Below, in pieces: positions 8,965-17,152 of a stretch of 64,000 nt of DNA. Under the pieces are notes generated by a model, which ran no database searches, was not told the DNA's origin, and saw only the letters and a list, made by a program, of their open reading frames with translations. Positions within the stretch are counted from its first letter, which is position 1, and every line of letters begins with the position of its first letter. The stretch lies in contig NZ_CP060394.1 of NCBI RefSeq assembly GCF_014274465.1, forward strand, positions 4,960,001 through 5,024,000. Direction: 5' to 3'. Made by a program: the position numbers and the translations under genes. The stretch is from Alloacidobacterium dinghuense (GTDB taxonomy: Bacteria; Acidobacteriota; Terriglobia; Terriglobales; Acidobacteriaceae).

Positions 8965-10230
8965 TCACTCGTAGCGCAGGGCTTCGATCGGATCGAGGTT
9001 CGCGGCTTTCCATGCCGGATAGATGCCGAAGACCAGCCCGATCATGCATGAGACGGTGAAACCGATCATCGCCCACATGCTGGACATGGTCGCAGGCAGC
9101 GCGCTTAACAGCAGACGTATCAACAGCGTGATGATGCCGCCGGCAGCAATGCCGATCACACCTCCAAGCGCGCAGAGCGTCATCGCCTCAATGGTGAATT
9201 GCAGCAGGATATTGCGCTTGGTTGCGCCGATGGCTTTGCGCACGCCGATTTCCTTCGTTCGTTCGGTCACCGAAACGAGCATGATGTTCATCACACCGAC
9301 GCCGCCAACCATCAGACCTACGCTGGAAACGGCAACCATGAAGATCGCAAGACCGCCGGTCAGCTGATTCCACAAGCGTGTCAGCGAATCAGGGCCAAAA
9401 ATCTCAAAGTCATCAGGCGCTTCTACGTGAACCTTGCGGCGACGGCGCAGCAGTTCGCGCACTTCGTCCTGGACAAGGTTGCGGTTCTTGGGATCGTCAT
9501 ATTTCACGCTGACCCAGACGCCACCGGTGACTGCATCTTCTGGGTGGAGCTTCATGAAGGTGTTGATGGGGAAGAAAGCCGCGTTGTCGTCCGGATTGCG
9601 GCCACCGCCAAAAGGCTGCTTGCGCTTGTCAAAGACGCCAATCACAGTAAAGGCATTGTTCTCAATGTTGACCTCTTTGCCCAGCCCGCTGTCGTTCCCG
9701 AAGAGTTGCTGTGCCGTGTCATATCCCAGGATCACCACGTTAGCGCGCCGCTGGTCTTCATCTTCGGTAAACATGCGACCTTCGATCAGAGGAATGTCGG
9801 CAACTTCCGCAACCTGCACAGAATCACCCTGCAGAAGTGTTCCTTGCGCTTTCTTCTGGCCGTACTTCACGCCAACGATGCCGGCTTGAAAGATGGGGTT
9901 CACATGCCGCACACCACCGTCGGCCGCGACCACGTGAGGAAGATTCCGGATAGCCGCGACGTCGTCGAAGGTCAGCTTCTTGCGCGCAAGCATCTCCGCT
10001 GTGGGTCGCACGCCAATCACTGGCATATGGAAGACCCAGAGCACGTCCGTCCCCAGCGTACTCACCCATGCCTGCACATTATTGTTCAGGCCGCTGATGA
10101 TCGAGGAGATGGTGATCACCGTCGCCACGCCGATCACGATGCCGAGGATGGTCAGGCCGGAGCGCAGCTTGTTCGTCCGCAGCGTCTCGAATGCCATGCG
10201 AACCGCTTCCCGCGAATCAGCAATTCTCAT
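8965..10230 (-). CDS. MacB-like ABC transporter permease (second of a tandem pair)
   Basis: 421-residue FtsX/MacB-type permease: one N-terminal helix (about 20-45), a large periplasmic MacB_PCD core domain (about 45-260), then three C-terminal helices containing the conserved VTERTKEIGVRKAIGA segment and the terminal PIEALRYE. Proteins of this family do not form a pore; they couple ATP hydrolysis in the cytoplasm to movement of a periplasmic domain, in lipoprotein or macrolide/peptide export. The gene lies 18 bases behind a paralogue of the same layout. No ATPase or membrane-fusion gene adjoins in the window. Confidence 0.85.
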   Translation of the reverse strand: MRIADSREAVRMAFETLRTNKLRSGLTILGIVIGVATVITISSIISGLNNNVQAWVSTLGTDVLWVFHMPVIGVRPTAEMLARKKLTFDDVAAIRNLPHVVAADGGVRHVNPIFQAGIVGVKYGQKKAQGTLLQGDSVQVAEVADIPLIEGRMFTEDEDQRRANVVILGYDTAQQLFGNDSGLGKEVNIENNAFTVIGVFDKRKQPFGGGRNPDDNAAFFPINTFMKLHPEDAVTGGVWVSVKYDDPKNRNLVQDEVRELLRRRRKVHVEAPDDFEIFGPDSLTRLWNQLTGGLAIFMVAVSSVGLMVGGVGVMNIMLVSVTERTKEIGVRKAIGATKRNILLQFTIEAMTLCALGGVIGIAAGGIITLLIRLLLSALPATMSSMWAMIGFTVSCMIGLVFGIYPAWKAANLDPIEALRYE

Positions 10231-10248
10231 CTCGATCTCCCTTCCTCA

Positions 10249-11475
10249 CTACATCTCCGACCGCAAAGCCACGATGGGGTCGAGGATGGCAGCCTTGCGC
10301 GCTGGATAAACTCCAAAGAAAATACCTACGCTGGCGGAAACAAATAGGGCCAAAAATACTGACCAGATCTGAATGTCGGATGGGAAGCCAATCAACACCG
10401 TCACCAGTTTGGCCACACCCGAGCCGCAGATCACGCCAATTGCTCCGCCCACCAGCGACATCGTCGCCGACTCAATCAGGAATTGCAGCAGGATATCGGT
10501 GTAGCGAGCTCCCAGAGCCTTGCGCACGCCGATCTCGCGTGTCCGCTCAGTCACGCTTACCAACATGATGTTCATGATGACGATGCCGCCAACGACCAGT
10601 GAAATCGACGCAATGCCGATGACGACAAAGAAGAAGGTCGAGCTGATGCTCGTCCACAGGCCAACGAAGGTTGCGTTGGTGTCGAGCGAAAAGCTGTCCT
10701 CGGCATTCGGCGCATCGTGCCGCCGTGAACGCAGCAGTGCGCGGGCCTCGTCGGACGCGCGATCGAGCGCGGGCCCCACCGACCCGGCCTTGATATAGAT
10801 CACGACGCTCTTGTTCGTGCCGTATTTGCGTTGGTAGGTCGTGATCGGCACGGAGACATAATTGTCCTGGCTCTGGCCGAGAGTTTTGCCCTGGCGCTCG
10901 CCGACTCCGATGACGGTGTAAGGCTCGCCGTCTACGCGAATCTCCTTGCCCAGCGGGTCCATTCCGGGCATGAGGTTGTCGACGATGTCATAGCCAATGA
11001 TGGCGGAGTGCGTGGCGTACTGCTGGTCGGCCGGAGTGAAGCTTCGCCCGAGCACCACGTTCAGATTGGACATTTCGGGCATATTCCAACTCCAGCCACG
11101 AATACTCGTATCCGTACTGGAATGTGTTCCATAGACCACCTTGCCCGTGGTGCTTTGCAAGGCGCCCACATCAGCACAGGCTTTGCAGTTGTCGCGAATG
11201 GCCTCATAGTCGTCAAGATGGATGTCTTTCCGCTTCTGAAATTTCTCGTACTCTTCGTAGGTGAAAATGACCGGCGGCTGTTTGCTCAGTGTGAAGACGT
11301 CGGCACCATAGCTGTAGACTTTCGTCGCCACGTACTTGTTCACGCCATTGGTCAGGGTGATGACGGCAATGACCGAGGCGACGCCGATGACCACGCCGAT
11401 CAGCGTGAGGATGGAGCGCAGCTTATTCGCCCAGAGCGACTGCAACGCAATATTGATTGCCTCGGCAAATCCCAT
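10249..11475 (-). CDS. MacB-like ABC transporter permease (first of a tandem pair)
   Basis: 408-residue paralogue of the following gene with the same order of parts: N-terminal helix, periplasmic MacB_PCD domain, and three C-terminal helices with VTERTREIGVRKALGA and PIVALRSEM. Divergence in the periplasmic domain suggests the two form a heterodimer rather than being a recent duplication. A matching ATPase must be encoded elsewhere. It lies 136 bases downstream of plsX. Confidence 0.85.
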   Translation of the reverse strand: MGFAEAINIALQSLWANKLRSILTLIGVVIGVASVIAVITLTNGVNKYVATKVYSYGADVFTLSKQPPVIFTYEEYEKFQKRKDIHLDDYEAIRDNCKACADVGALQSTTGKVVYGTHSSTDTSIRGWSWNMPEMSNLNVVLGRSFTPADQQYATHSAIIGYDIVDNLMPGMDPLGKEIRVDGEPYTVIGVGERQGKTLGQSQDNYVSVPITTYQRKYGTNKSVVIYIKAGSVGPALDRASDEARALLRSRRHDAPNAEDSFSLDTNATFVGLWTSISSTFFFVVIGIASISLVVGGIVIMNIMLVSVTERTREIGVRKALGARYTDILLQFLIESATMSLVGGAIGVICGSGVAKLVTVLIGFPSDIQIWSVFLALFVSASVGIFFGVYPARKAAILDPIVALRSEM

Positions 11476-11611
11476 GAAGTATCGACTCGATGAATCAGCG
11501 GGAGAGGTGTGCTTTTAAAGCATACGCCACGATATGGCGCGGAAGACACACTTTCGCCCTACCGCGAAAGATACGAGATGAGTGGTGGGTTTGTTCCCTT
11601 GGCTGGATGGC

Positions 11612-12658
11612 TTACTGCAGAGGCAGCCCGATCCCATTCGAGGAGATCGGCGATGCTGGACGCTGCGCGAACTCCCGTTCGATGCGCTCGTTGATGCCTG
11701 CCTGGGCGAATTCGGCAGCCACGCGGATGCCGTTATAGATGGCGCGTTCATTCGACGAGCCGTGACCGATGATGCAGACACCGCGCACGCCTAGCAGCGG
11801 CGCTCCGCCGTATTCGGAAGGATCGAGACGCTTCTTGAAGGCATTGAATGCCTTGCGCGAGAGCAACGCTCCGACCTGGGCGGTCACTGTCGTGTTCAGC
11901 GAAGCCTTCAGCATGTCACGAACGAGCTTGGTCAGGCCCTCGGATGTCTTCAGCGCGACGTTGCCGACGAACCCATCGCAGACGACCACATCGGCATGAC
12001 CGTTGTAGATATCGCGGCCTTCGACATTCCCGATAAAGTTGACCGGCAGCTGCTTGATGAGAGGCAGAGTCTCCGCTATCAGTTCGTTGCCTTTGCCTTC
12101 TTCTTCGCCAATTGAAAGCAGACCGACGCGCGGGCGCGAGATCTTCAGCACGCTGCGCGCATACATCTCGCCCATCACCGCAAATTGTTCAAGGTTATGC
12201 GGCTTGCAGTCGACATTCGCGCCCACATCAAGCAAGATGCAGGGCGAACCAGCACTGGTGGGAACTACAACAGCCAGAGCCGGGCGATCAACTCCGGGCA
12301 GCGCACCGAGCACCATCTTGGCCGTGGCCATTCCGGCGCCGGTGTTGCCCGCAGTGAAGAATCCGGCAACTTTCTTTTCGCGCACCAGACGCAGACCGAC
12401 ACGCATCGAACTATCCCGCTTGGAGCGGACCGCGTGCGCGGCCTTTTCGTCCATGCCAATGCGTTCGCTCGCATGAACGACGTCGATAGGGAGACGCTCA
12501 CCGTCCAGATATTCGTGCAACAACGGGCGTATCCGCTCCTGCGGTCCTACGAGGCACACCCGCACGGGCAAGGTGCGGCAGGCTAGGATTGCACCACGAA
12601 TCTCCGGGTCAGGCGCCTTGTCGGCACCCATAACATCGAGAGCGATGTTGGTCAGCAT
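11612..12658 (-). CDS. plsX: Phosphate acyltransferase PlsX
   Basis: 348 residues, the normal length for PlsX, which makes acyl-phosphate from acyl-ACP as the first step of phospholipid synthesis through PlsY. The N-terminus [12 protein letters not shown] is the classical PlsX signature. Also visible are the glycine-rich segment [12 protein letters not shown] and the C-terminal [13 protein letters not shown]. It is the last gene of the conserved yceD-rpmF-plsX cluster, 11 bases after rpmF. Confidence 0.97.
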   Translation of the reverse strand: MLTNIALDVMGADKAPDPEIRGAILACRTLPVRVCLVGPQERIRPLLHEYLDGERLPIDVVHASERIGMDEKAAHAVRSKRDSSMRVGLRLVREKKVAGFFTAGNTGAGMATAKMVLGALPGVDRPALAVVVPTSAGSPCILLDVGANVDCKPHNLEQFAVMGEMYARSVLKISRPRVGLLSIGEEEGKGNELIAETLPLIKQLPVNFIGNVEGRDIYNGHADVVVCDGFVGNVALKTSEGLTKLVRDMLKASLNTTVTAQVGALLSRKAFNAFKKRLDPSEYGGAPLLGVRGVCIIGHGSSNERAIYNGIRVAAEFAQAGINERIEREFAQRPASPISSNGIGLPLQ

Positions 12659-12669
12659 CGGGGGCTGAA

Positions 12670-12855
12670 CTAGCTGGCTTCCTTCACGTCGAGCACTTCA
12701 CGTCCCTTGTATGTGCCGCACTTGGGACACGCACGGTGGGGCAGCTTGCGCTCGTGGCAATTCGGGCATTCGGAGACACCGGTGGCGGTCAACGCATCAT
12801 GTGCGCGGCGCTTGGAGGTGCGGGCCTTGGAGTGGCGCCGCTTTGGATTCGGCAT
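12670..12855 (-). CDS. rpmF: 50S ribosomal protein L32
   Basis: 61 residues. The start [13 protein letters not shown] is diagnostic for bL32. The zinc-ribbon cysteines are intact (CPNC at about 34-37 and CPKC at about 49-52), so this is the zinc-binding form. It sits between yceD and plsX, the order seen in many bacteria. Confidence 0.98.
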   Translation of the reverse strand: MPNPKRRHSKARTSKRRAHDALTATGVSECPNCHERKLPHRACPKCGTYKGREVLDVKEAS

Positions 12856-12913
12856 TGCGGATTCCTTTCAAACAAACGGCCTGCCGGATTTTTCCTGAGC
12901 AGGCAAGAAAACT

Positions 12914-13465
12914 TTACGACTTCATCCGGCTGCCCAGATCCGACAACGCCGCCCAGCGCGGATCAACCGGCGCTGCATCGCAGGTACAAACGTCGGAATT
13001 CAGGTTTTGGCCGCAGCGCGGGCAAAGCCCTTTGCAGTCGTGGCGGCATAGCGTTCTGGCTGGCAGGGACAAAAGCACCTGCTCTCTCAGCACGTCTTCG
13101 AGCACAAGGCCGCTCTTTTGATAATAACCGATTTCGGTCTCATCTGTGTTAATCGAGCGCTCAGAAGCGCCTTGATCGATACCCAAAGGGCGAAAAATGA
13201 GATCGAAATCGCCTTTCAGGGAATGTTCCACCGCGTCCAGACACCGGGCGCAGGCCACTTCAACCTTGCCCTGGTATTTTGCCCGCAAGCGGATGTCGGG
13301 AACGACCTCGCGCGGGCCGCGATGCTCCTCGATCAACTCGGCGCGGCCAGCGACTCCGAGCGGCCCTACCTGCTTGACTTCTTCACCGTAATCGATCTCG
13401 CCGGAGGAAAGAGAAACATCAAATACGAGCGGTTCCCGTTCAAGATCGGAAATGGTAATCAGCAT
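12914..13465 (-). CDS. YceD/DUF177 family protein (large-subunit rRNA accumulation factor)
   Basis: 183 residues from the ATG at 13465 (MLITISDLERE). An upstream ATG at 13498 would add 11 residues that look non-homologous. DUF177 proteins help 23S rRNA accumulation and nearly always precede rpmF. The family's cysteine motifs are present: VACARCLD in the middle (about 81-88) and a C-terminal zinc-ribbon-like CRHDCKGLCPRCGQNLN followed by CTC. First gene of the yceD-rpmF-plsX operon. Confidence 0.9.
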   Translation of the reverse strand: MLITISDLEREPLVFDVSLSSGEIDYGEEVKQVGPLGVAGRAELIEEHRGPREVVPDIRLRAKYQGKVEVACARCLDAVEHSLKGDFDLIFRPLGIDQGASERSINTDETEIGYYQKSGLVLEDVLREQVLLSLPARTLCRHDCKGLCPRCGQNLNSDVCTCDAAPVDPRWAALSDLGSRMKS

Positions 13466-13792
13466 GGCAAACCTCACGGTTTTTGGGGGATTTTCCATCA
13501 GGGTATGGACTCAGGACCAGCGGGGTTAATTCAGCAAAATAGATCACCCGAAAAGCCTTGAAAGCCATTTTTTCGGACTTCTCCTTCGCGCCTTGCATAG
13601 GTAGTTTTTTCAATTACTTAGCCGGTTAAGCATGCGCGGGAACTGGTTGTTTTCAGTGGTTTACATCGATGCACAAGGCAAGCCATTTGGTATCTGCGAT
13701 ACCATCTTCCTGCGATCTCGGCCCTTTTTCTATTATACGAAATCGGCAACGGAAAGACGCCACCCATTGCTCTTCTTGAGAGAGGTTTGCAC
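13466..13792. other. Non-coding stretch upstream of yceD
   Basis: About 327 bases, locally A/T-rich. It should hold the yceD-rpmF-plsX promoter. I could not find a convincing -35/-10 pair, and short open frames here have no recognisable features. Confidence 0.4.
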
Positions 13793-13984
13793 ATGCAGCA
13801 GGCTCGAAGAGAGTATCCGGTCGCTGCCTGCCAAGACGGGAAGGGCGCACAATTTCATTGCCAGCCCAGCGCGATCTGGAAGGGAAAGAAGACAGTCTCC
13901 GCAGACGGCAAAACGCTGACCGAGGAAAGTAGCTTCATAGGAGTCAACGAGCCGGCCATGGCTGTCTATGACAAGGTCAGCTGA
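13793..13984 (+). CDS. Small hypothetical protein, possibly a remnant
   Basis: 63 residues, ATG preceded by GAGAGAGG at 7 bases. Not recognised with certainty. The C-terminal half (KTVSADGKTLTEESS and AMAVYDKV) resembles the end of a class of about 120-180-residue acidobacterial secreted proteins ending in 'SADGKTLT...VYDKQ'. If so, this is a 5'-truncated remnant, or a short gene captured beside thiE. There is no signal peptide. Confidence 0.3.
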   Translation: MQQARREYPVAACQDGKGAQFHCQPSAIWKGKKTVSADGKTLTEESSFIGVNEPAMAVYDKVS

Positions 13985-13990
13985 AATCTC

Positions 13991-14623
13991 TCAACCGCGA
14001 GGGTCGCTTAGCGACCCTCGGAGGCTGAGCCAGTCCGAGGACGCGAATAACCGGATGGCTGCAATGCCCGTGGCCCCCGCATGCACGCAGCTTTCGGCGT
14101 TGCCCGCCGTAATTCCTCCAAGTGCAAAGACCGGGATCGGTGCAGCAACTTTGCAGGCTGCCGCAAGAGCCTCCAATCCCTGCCCCGGCATAGTTTCCGA
14201 TTCCAATCGCTTTTCAAAGACCGGCGCGAAGATGGCAAGCACTGCGCCATCGTCGCGCGCGTGTTCGATTTCCGCAAGAGTATGACAGGAGACGCTGATG
14301 ATGGGATCGGCGACGACTCGGCTCATGGCCAGCCGCGCATCTTGAATCGCAAGACCGGGAAGACCCGCTGTCAGGTGGACACCGTCGCAGCCAGTCGCAG
14401 CAGCCACTTCGGCAGGACCATTCAGCAGGACGCGTGTGCTGGCCGCCACGGACCGCACTGCGCCGACAATGCCTTCGGCCAGCGCAGCGAGGTCAACCAT
14501 AGCAAGATCTTTCTCGCGAATCTGCACATACTCCACACCAGAGCTGGCCCAAAGAACCACCTGCTTCATTAAGTCTTCAGAACGCGCAAAAAGCCTGCGA
14601 TTGGTAATAGCGTAAAGTTGCAC
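13991..14623 (-). CDS. thiE: Thiamine-phosphate synthase-like protein (ThiE/TenI family)
   Basis: 210-residue TIM-barrel of the ThiE/TenI family. ThiE joins HMP-PP with thiazole phosphate to give thiamine phosphate. Seen: YVQIREKDL (about 33-41, substrate loop), LLNGPAEVA (about 66), CDGVHL (about 80) and PVFALGGITAGNAESC (about 168-183, phosphate-binding end of the barrel). The segment FAPVFEKRLE resembles TenI more than ThiE in places, so the thiazole tautomerase TenI is a possible alternative. The last 11 codons fall in a palindrome (13998-14020), giving an unusual Ser/Arg/Gly tail. Confidence 0.8.
   Translation of the reverse strand: MQLYAITNRRLFARSEDLMKQVVLWASSGVEYVQIREKDLAMVDLAALAEGIVGAVRSVAASTRVLLNGPAEVAAATGCDGVHLTAGLPGLAIQDARLAMSRVVADPIISVSCHTLAEIEHARDDGAVLAIFAPVFEKRLESETMPGQGLEALAAACKVAAPIPVFALGGITAGNAESCVHAGATGIAAIRLFASSDWLSLRGSLSDPRG
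13998..14020. repeat. 11-bp inverted repeat at the 3' end of thiE
   Basis: CGAGGGTCGCT and its exact complement, separated by a single T. It lies inside the last codons of thiE. No T-run follows on the minus strand, so it is more like an intergenic palindrome that entered the gene end than a standard terminator. Confidence 0.55.
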
Positions 14624-14796
14624 TGTTCAAAGTGTAGCGGGGTGGGATTAGAATCATCTTCCGGAAATGAGGGCCTCGAAATCGGACCGGATTCACAGAA
14701 TCGCAACCACATTTACGAAATCTTGCCGATCGGCGAGTTACAGTAGTGTTTGCATCAGAGAAAATTTAAGAAATCCTGAACCACCGCGGACTCCTC

Positions 14797-16191
14797 ATGG
14801 ACACATACGATTTGCTTGTCATCGGCTCTGGCCCTTCTGGACAACGCGCTGCAGTTTCCGCGGTCAAGAAGGGGAAACGTGTTGCGCTGGTGGAAATGCG
14901 CAGCGTGGTAGGCGGCGTCTGTATCAATACCGGCACCATTCCCAGCAAAACTATGCGCGAGGCCGTGCTCCACCTCTCGGGCTACACCTACCGTTCCATC
15001 TACGGCATGAACTACCGCGTGAAGGAAAAGATCACTATGTCCGATCTTGCCTTTCGCGTGCAACACGTCATTAAGACCGAGATCGACGTGACCGAGGCGC
15101 AGCTTTCGCGCAATGGCGTGGATGTACTGACCGGGGTTGCCAGTTTTGTTGACCCGAACACTCTTCGCATTGACGGAGCACGCGGCACCAATACCTTCCA
15201 TGCCGAAAAAATCATCATTGCCGTTGGCACAAAGCCTGCCAACAGTCCCAAAGTCCCCATCAACGGCAAAACCATCATCAACAGCGATCAGGTACTGGAG
15301 CTTCTTGATCTTCCGAAAACCCTGATTGTCGTCGGCGGTGGGGTTATCGGCGTGGAATACACCTGCATGTTCGCGGCGCTTGGCGTGCGCGTCACGCTGG
15401 TTGAAAAGCGCCCTAAACTGCTCGAGTTTGCCGACCAGGAAATTGTCGAAGCGCTCAGCTATCACCTGCGCGACAGCCGCGTTACCATGCGTCTTGCCGA
15501 AGAAGTGGAGAGCGTGGAAGAAGGCCCTAGTGGCGGTGTCGTCGCCAATCTTGAGAGCAAGAAGCGTATTTCAGGCGATGCGCTGCTGTATGCCGTTGGC
15601 CGGCAAGGAAACATTGCTGAGCTCAATTTGACGGCAGCCGGTATCGACGCCGATTCTCGCGGCCGCATTCCCGTAGACCAGGACTTTCGCACCAAAGTGC
15701 CGCACATCTTCGCCGTAGGCGATGTCATTGGGTTTCCGAGTCTTGCATCCGTCTCGATGGAACAGGGACGCATCGCGGTGGCTCGCGCCTATGGCGATGA
15801 AAACGAGCAGACGAATCCCGGCTTCTACCCTTATGGCATCTACACCATCCCGGAGATTTCTTTCATCGGCAAGACGGAAGAACAACTGACCGAAGAAGAC
15901 GTACCCTACGAAGTTGGCGTGGCTTATTATCGCGAAATCGCGCGTGGGCAGATTCGCGGTGACACGACCGGGCGGTTGAAGCTGATCTTCCATCGCGAAA
16001 CTCGCGAGATTCTTGGGGTGCACATCATTGGCGAAGGCGCGGCGGAACTGGTGCACATCGGCCAGGCTGTCATGGCCTTGAACGGTAAGGTAGACTACTT
16101 CATCGATTCGGTGTTTAACTATCCCACCCTGGCTGAGTGTTACAAGGCGGCTGCGTTTAACGGCGTTAATCGCCTGGCTAAGTTTGAATAG
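14797..16191 (+). CDS. sthA: Soluble pyridine nucleotide transhydrogenase SthA
   Basis: 464 residues, matching E. coli SthA (466). This cytoplasmic FAD enzyme of the glutathione-reductase fold mainly converts NADPH to NADH. It has an N-terminal FAD motif LVIGSGPSGQ (about 7-16), the NAD(P) motif VVGGGVIGVEY (about 178-188) and AVGDVIG (about 306). The active-site region reads GGVCINTGTIPSKT. Only one of the two redox cysteines of lipoamide dehydrogenases remains, as expected for SthA, which has no dithiol. The ROK gene follows 27 bases behind. Confidence 0.93.
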   Translation: MDTYDLLVIGSGPSGQRAAVSAVKKGKRVALVEMRSVVGGVCINTGTIPSKTMREAVLHLSGYTYRSIYGMNYRVKEKITMSDLAFRVQHVIKTEIDVTEAQLSRNGVDVLTGVASFVDPNTLRIDGARGTNTFHAEKIIIAVGTKPANSPKVPINGKTIINSDQVLELLDLPKTLIVVGGGVIGVEYTCMFAALGVRVTLVEKRPKLLEFADQEIVEALSYHLRDSRVTMRLAEEVESVEEGPSGGVVANLESKKRISGDALLYAVGRQGNIAELNLTAAGIDADSRGRIPVDQDFRTKVPHIFAVGDVIGFPSLASVSMEQGRIAVARAYGDENEQTNPGFYPYGIYTIPEISFIGKTEEQLTEEDVPYEVGVAYYREIARGQIRGDTTGRLKLIFHRETREILGVHIIGEGAAELVHIGQAVMALNGKVDYFIDSVFNYPTLAECYKAAAFNGVNRLAKFE

Positions 16192-16218
16192 CATACTCCC
16201 TGGGTAAAAGAGGGCAAC

Positions 16219-17118
16219 ATGGCAAAGACCATCGGCGTTGTGATGACAGAAGCCATCCGGTCAGGCTTCGTTGAAGATCACAAGATCAAGGGCAGCACGC
16301 GCAGATTCCCCGAAAGCATGGACGAATCGACTGGGCTCATTGAAGTGCCTGCCGATGCCCTTTGTGAAAGCATATGCGATGAAATCAAAGCCCTCGTTCC
16401 CAATGGCACGGAGGTCGACGCCATCGGCGTCGCCATGCCCGGCATCATCCGCAATGGAACTGTCGAAGACTCGCCCAACCTGCCGCAACTGAAGGGCGCA
16501 CGCGTCGCCGACGCTGTGCAGACTGGACTCAAAGCACGCGGCATCGAGAATCGTGTCAGCGTCTTCAATGACGCCGACGCAGCGGCCGCGGGGCTCGCCG
16601 CAACACGCGGTCAGCTCGACCGCCTGATTCGCGTCTGGACGATTGGCAACGGTATCGGCTTCGGGCGCTATCCGGACGCCGGAGGACCCTGGGAAGGCGG
16701 CCACTCGATCGTTTCCCTCGATCCGAAGGAGAACTACTGCGGATGCGGCGGACGGGGCCATCTTGAAGGCATCATGGGTCACCGCGCGATGCGCCTGCGC
16801 TTTCTCGATATGGAGCCGGACGAGGTTTTTGCCGCTGCGAAGAAGGGCGACAAGCGCTGCCTGGAATTTGTCGAGCGCTACCATCGCGCGCTGGCCGCAG
16901 CAACGGCGACGCAGATTCATCTGGAAGGCCCAGGCAAGTTTTACTTCACCGGACGCGACATCCAGCGGCTGGATATCACGCGACTGAAGCAATACCTCTA
17001 CGAGATGGTGAAGATGAGCCCGCTGCAAAGCTACACACTGGAACTCCTGCCCGAAGATCCGACGATCAGCATTATCGGCGCGGGAACGGCAGCAGAGCAG
17101 GCATTAAAACCCTGCTGA
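16219..17118 (+). CDS. ROK family sugar kinase homologue, N-terminal phosphate motif degenerate
   Basis: 299-residue ROK protein. The middle and C-terminal halves look normal: AIGVAMPGIIRNG (about 74-86), FNDADAAAAG with the catalytic Asp (about 115), the glycine-rich TIGNGIGFGRY, and the zinc region GGHSIVSLDPKENYCGCGG. However, the N-terminal DxGGT ATP-binding motif is absent: the strand reads TIGVVMTEAIRSGF. The last zinc-ligand Cys of CxCGxxGC is His (CGCGGRGH). It could be a sugar kinase with altered nucleotide binding, or a non-catalytic sensor. It is probably cotranscribed with sthA. Confidence 0.8.
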   Translation: MAKTIGVVMTEAIRSGFVEDHKIKGSTRRFPESMDESTGLIEVPADALCESICDEIKALVPNGTEVDAIGVAMPGIIRNGTVEDSPNLPQLKGARVADAVQTGLKARGIENRVSVFNDADAAAAGLAATRGQLDRLIRVWTIGNGIGFGRYPDAGGPWEGGHSIVSLDPKENYCGCGGRGHLEGIMGHRAMRLRFLDMEPDEVFAAAKKGDKRCLEFVERYHRALAAATATQIHLEGPGKFYFTGRDIQRLDITRLKQYLYEMVKMSPLQSYTLELLPEDPTISIIGAGTAAEQALKPC

Positions 17119-17152
17119 CGTAGCTTAAGTTGACTGGCAAAGTCTGCGTTTT

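Noticed and set aside
9199-10347. A 382-codon plus-strand frame over the permease genes
   Set aside because: His/Asn-rich antisense reading spanning two real genes and their junction, with no ribosome site.
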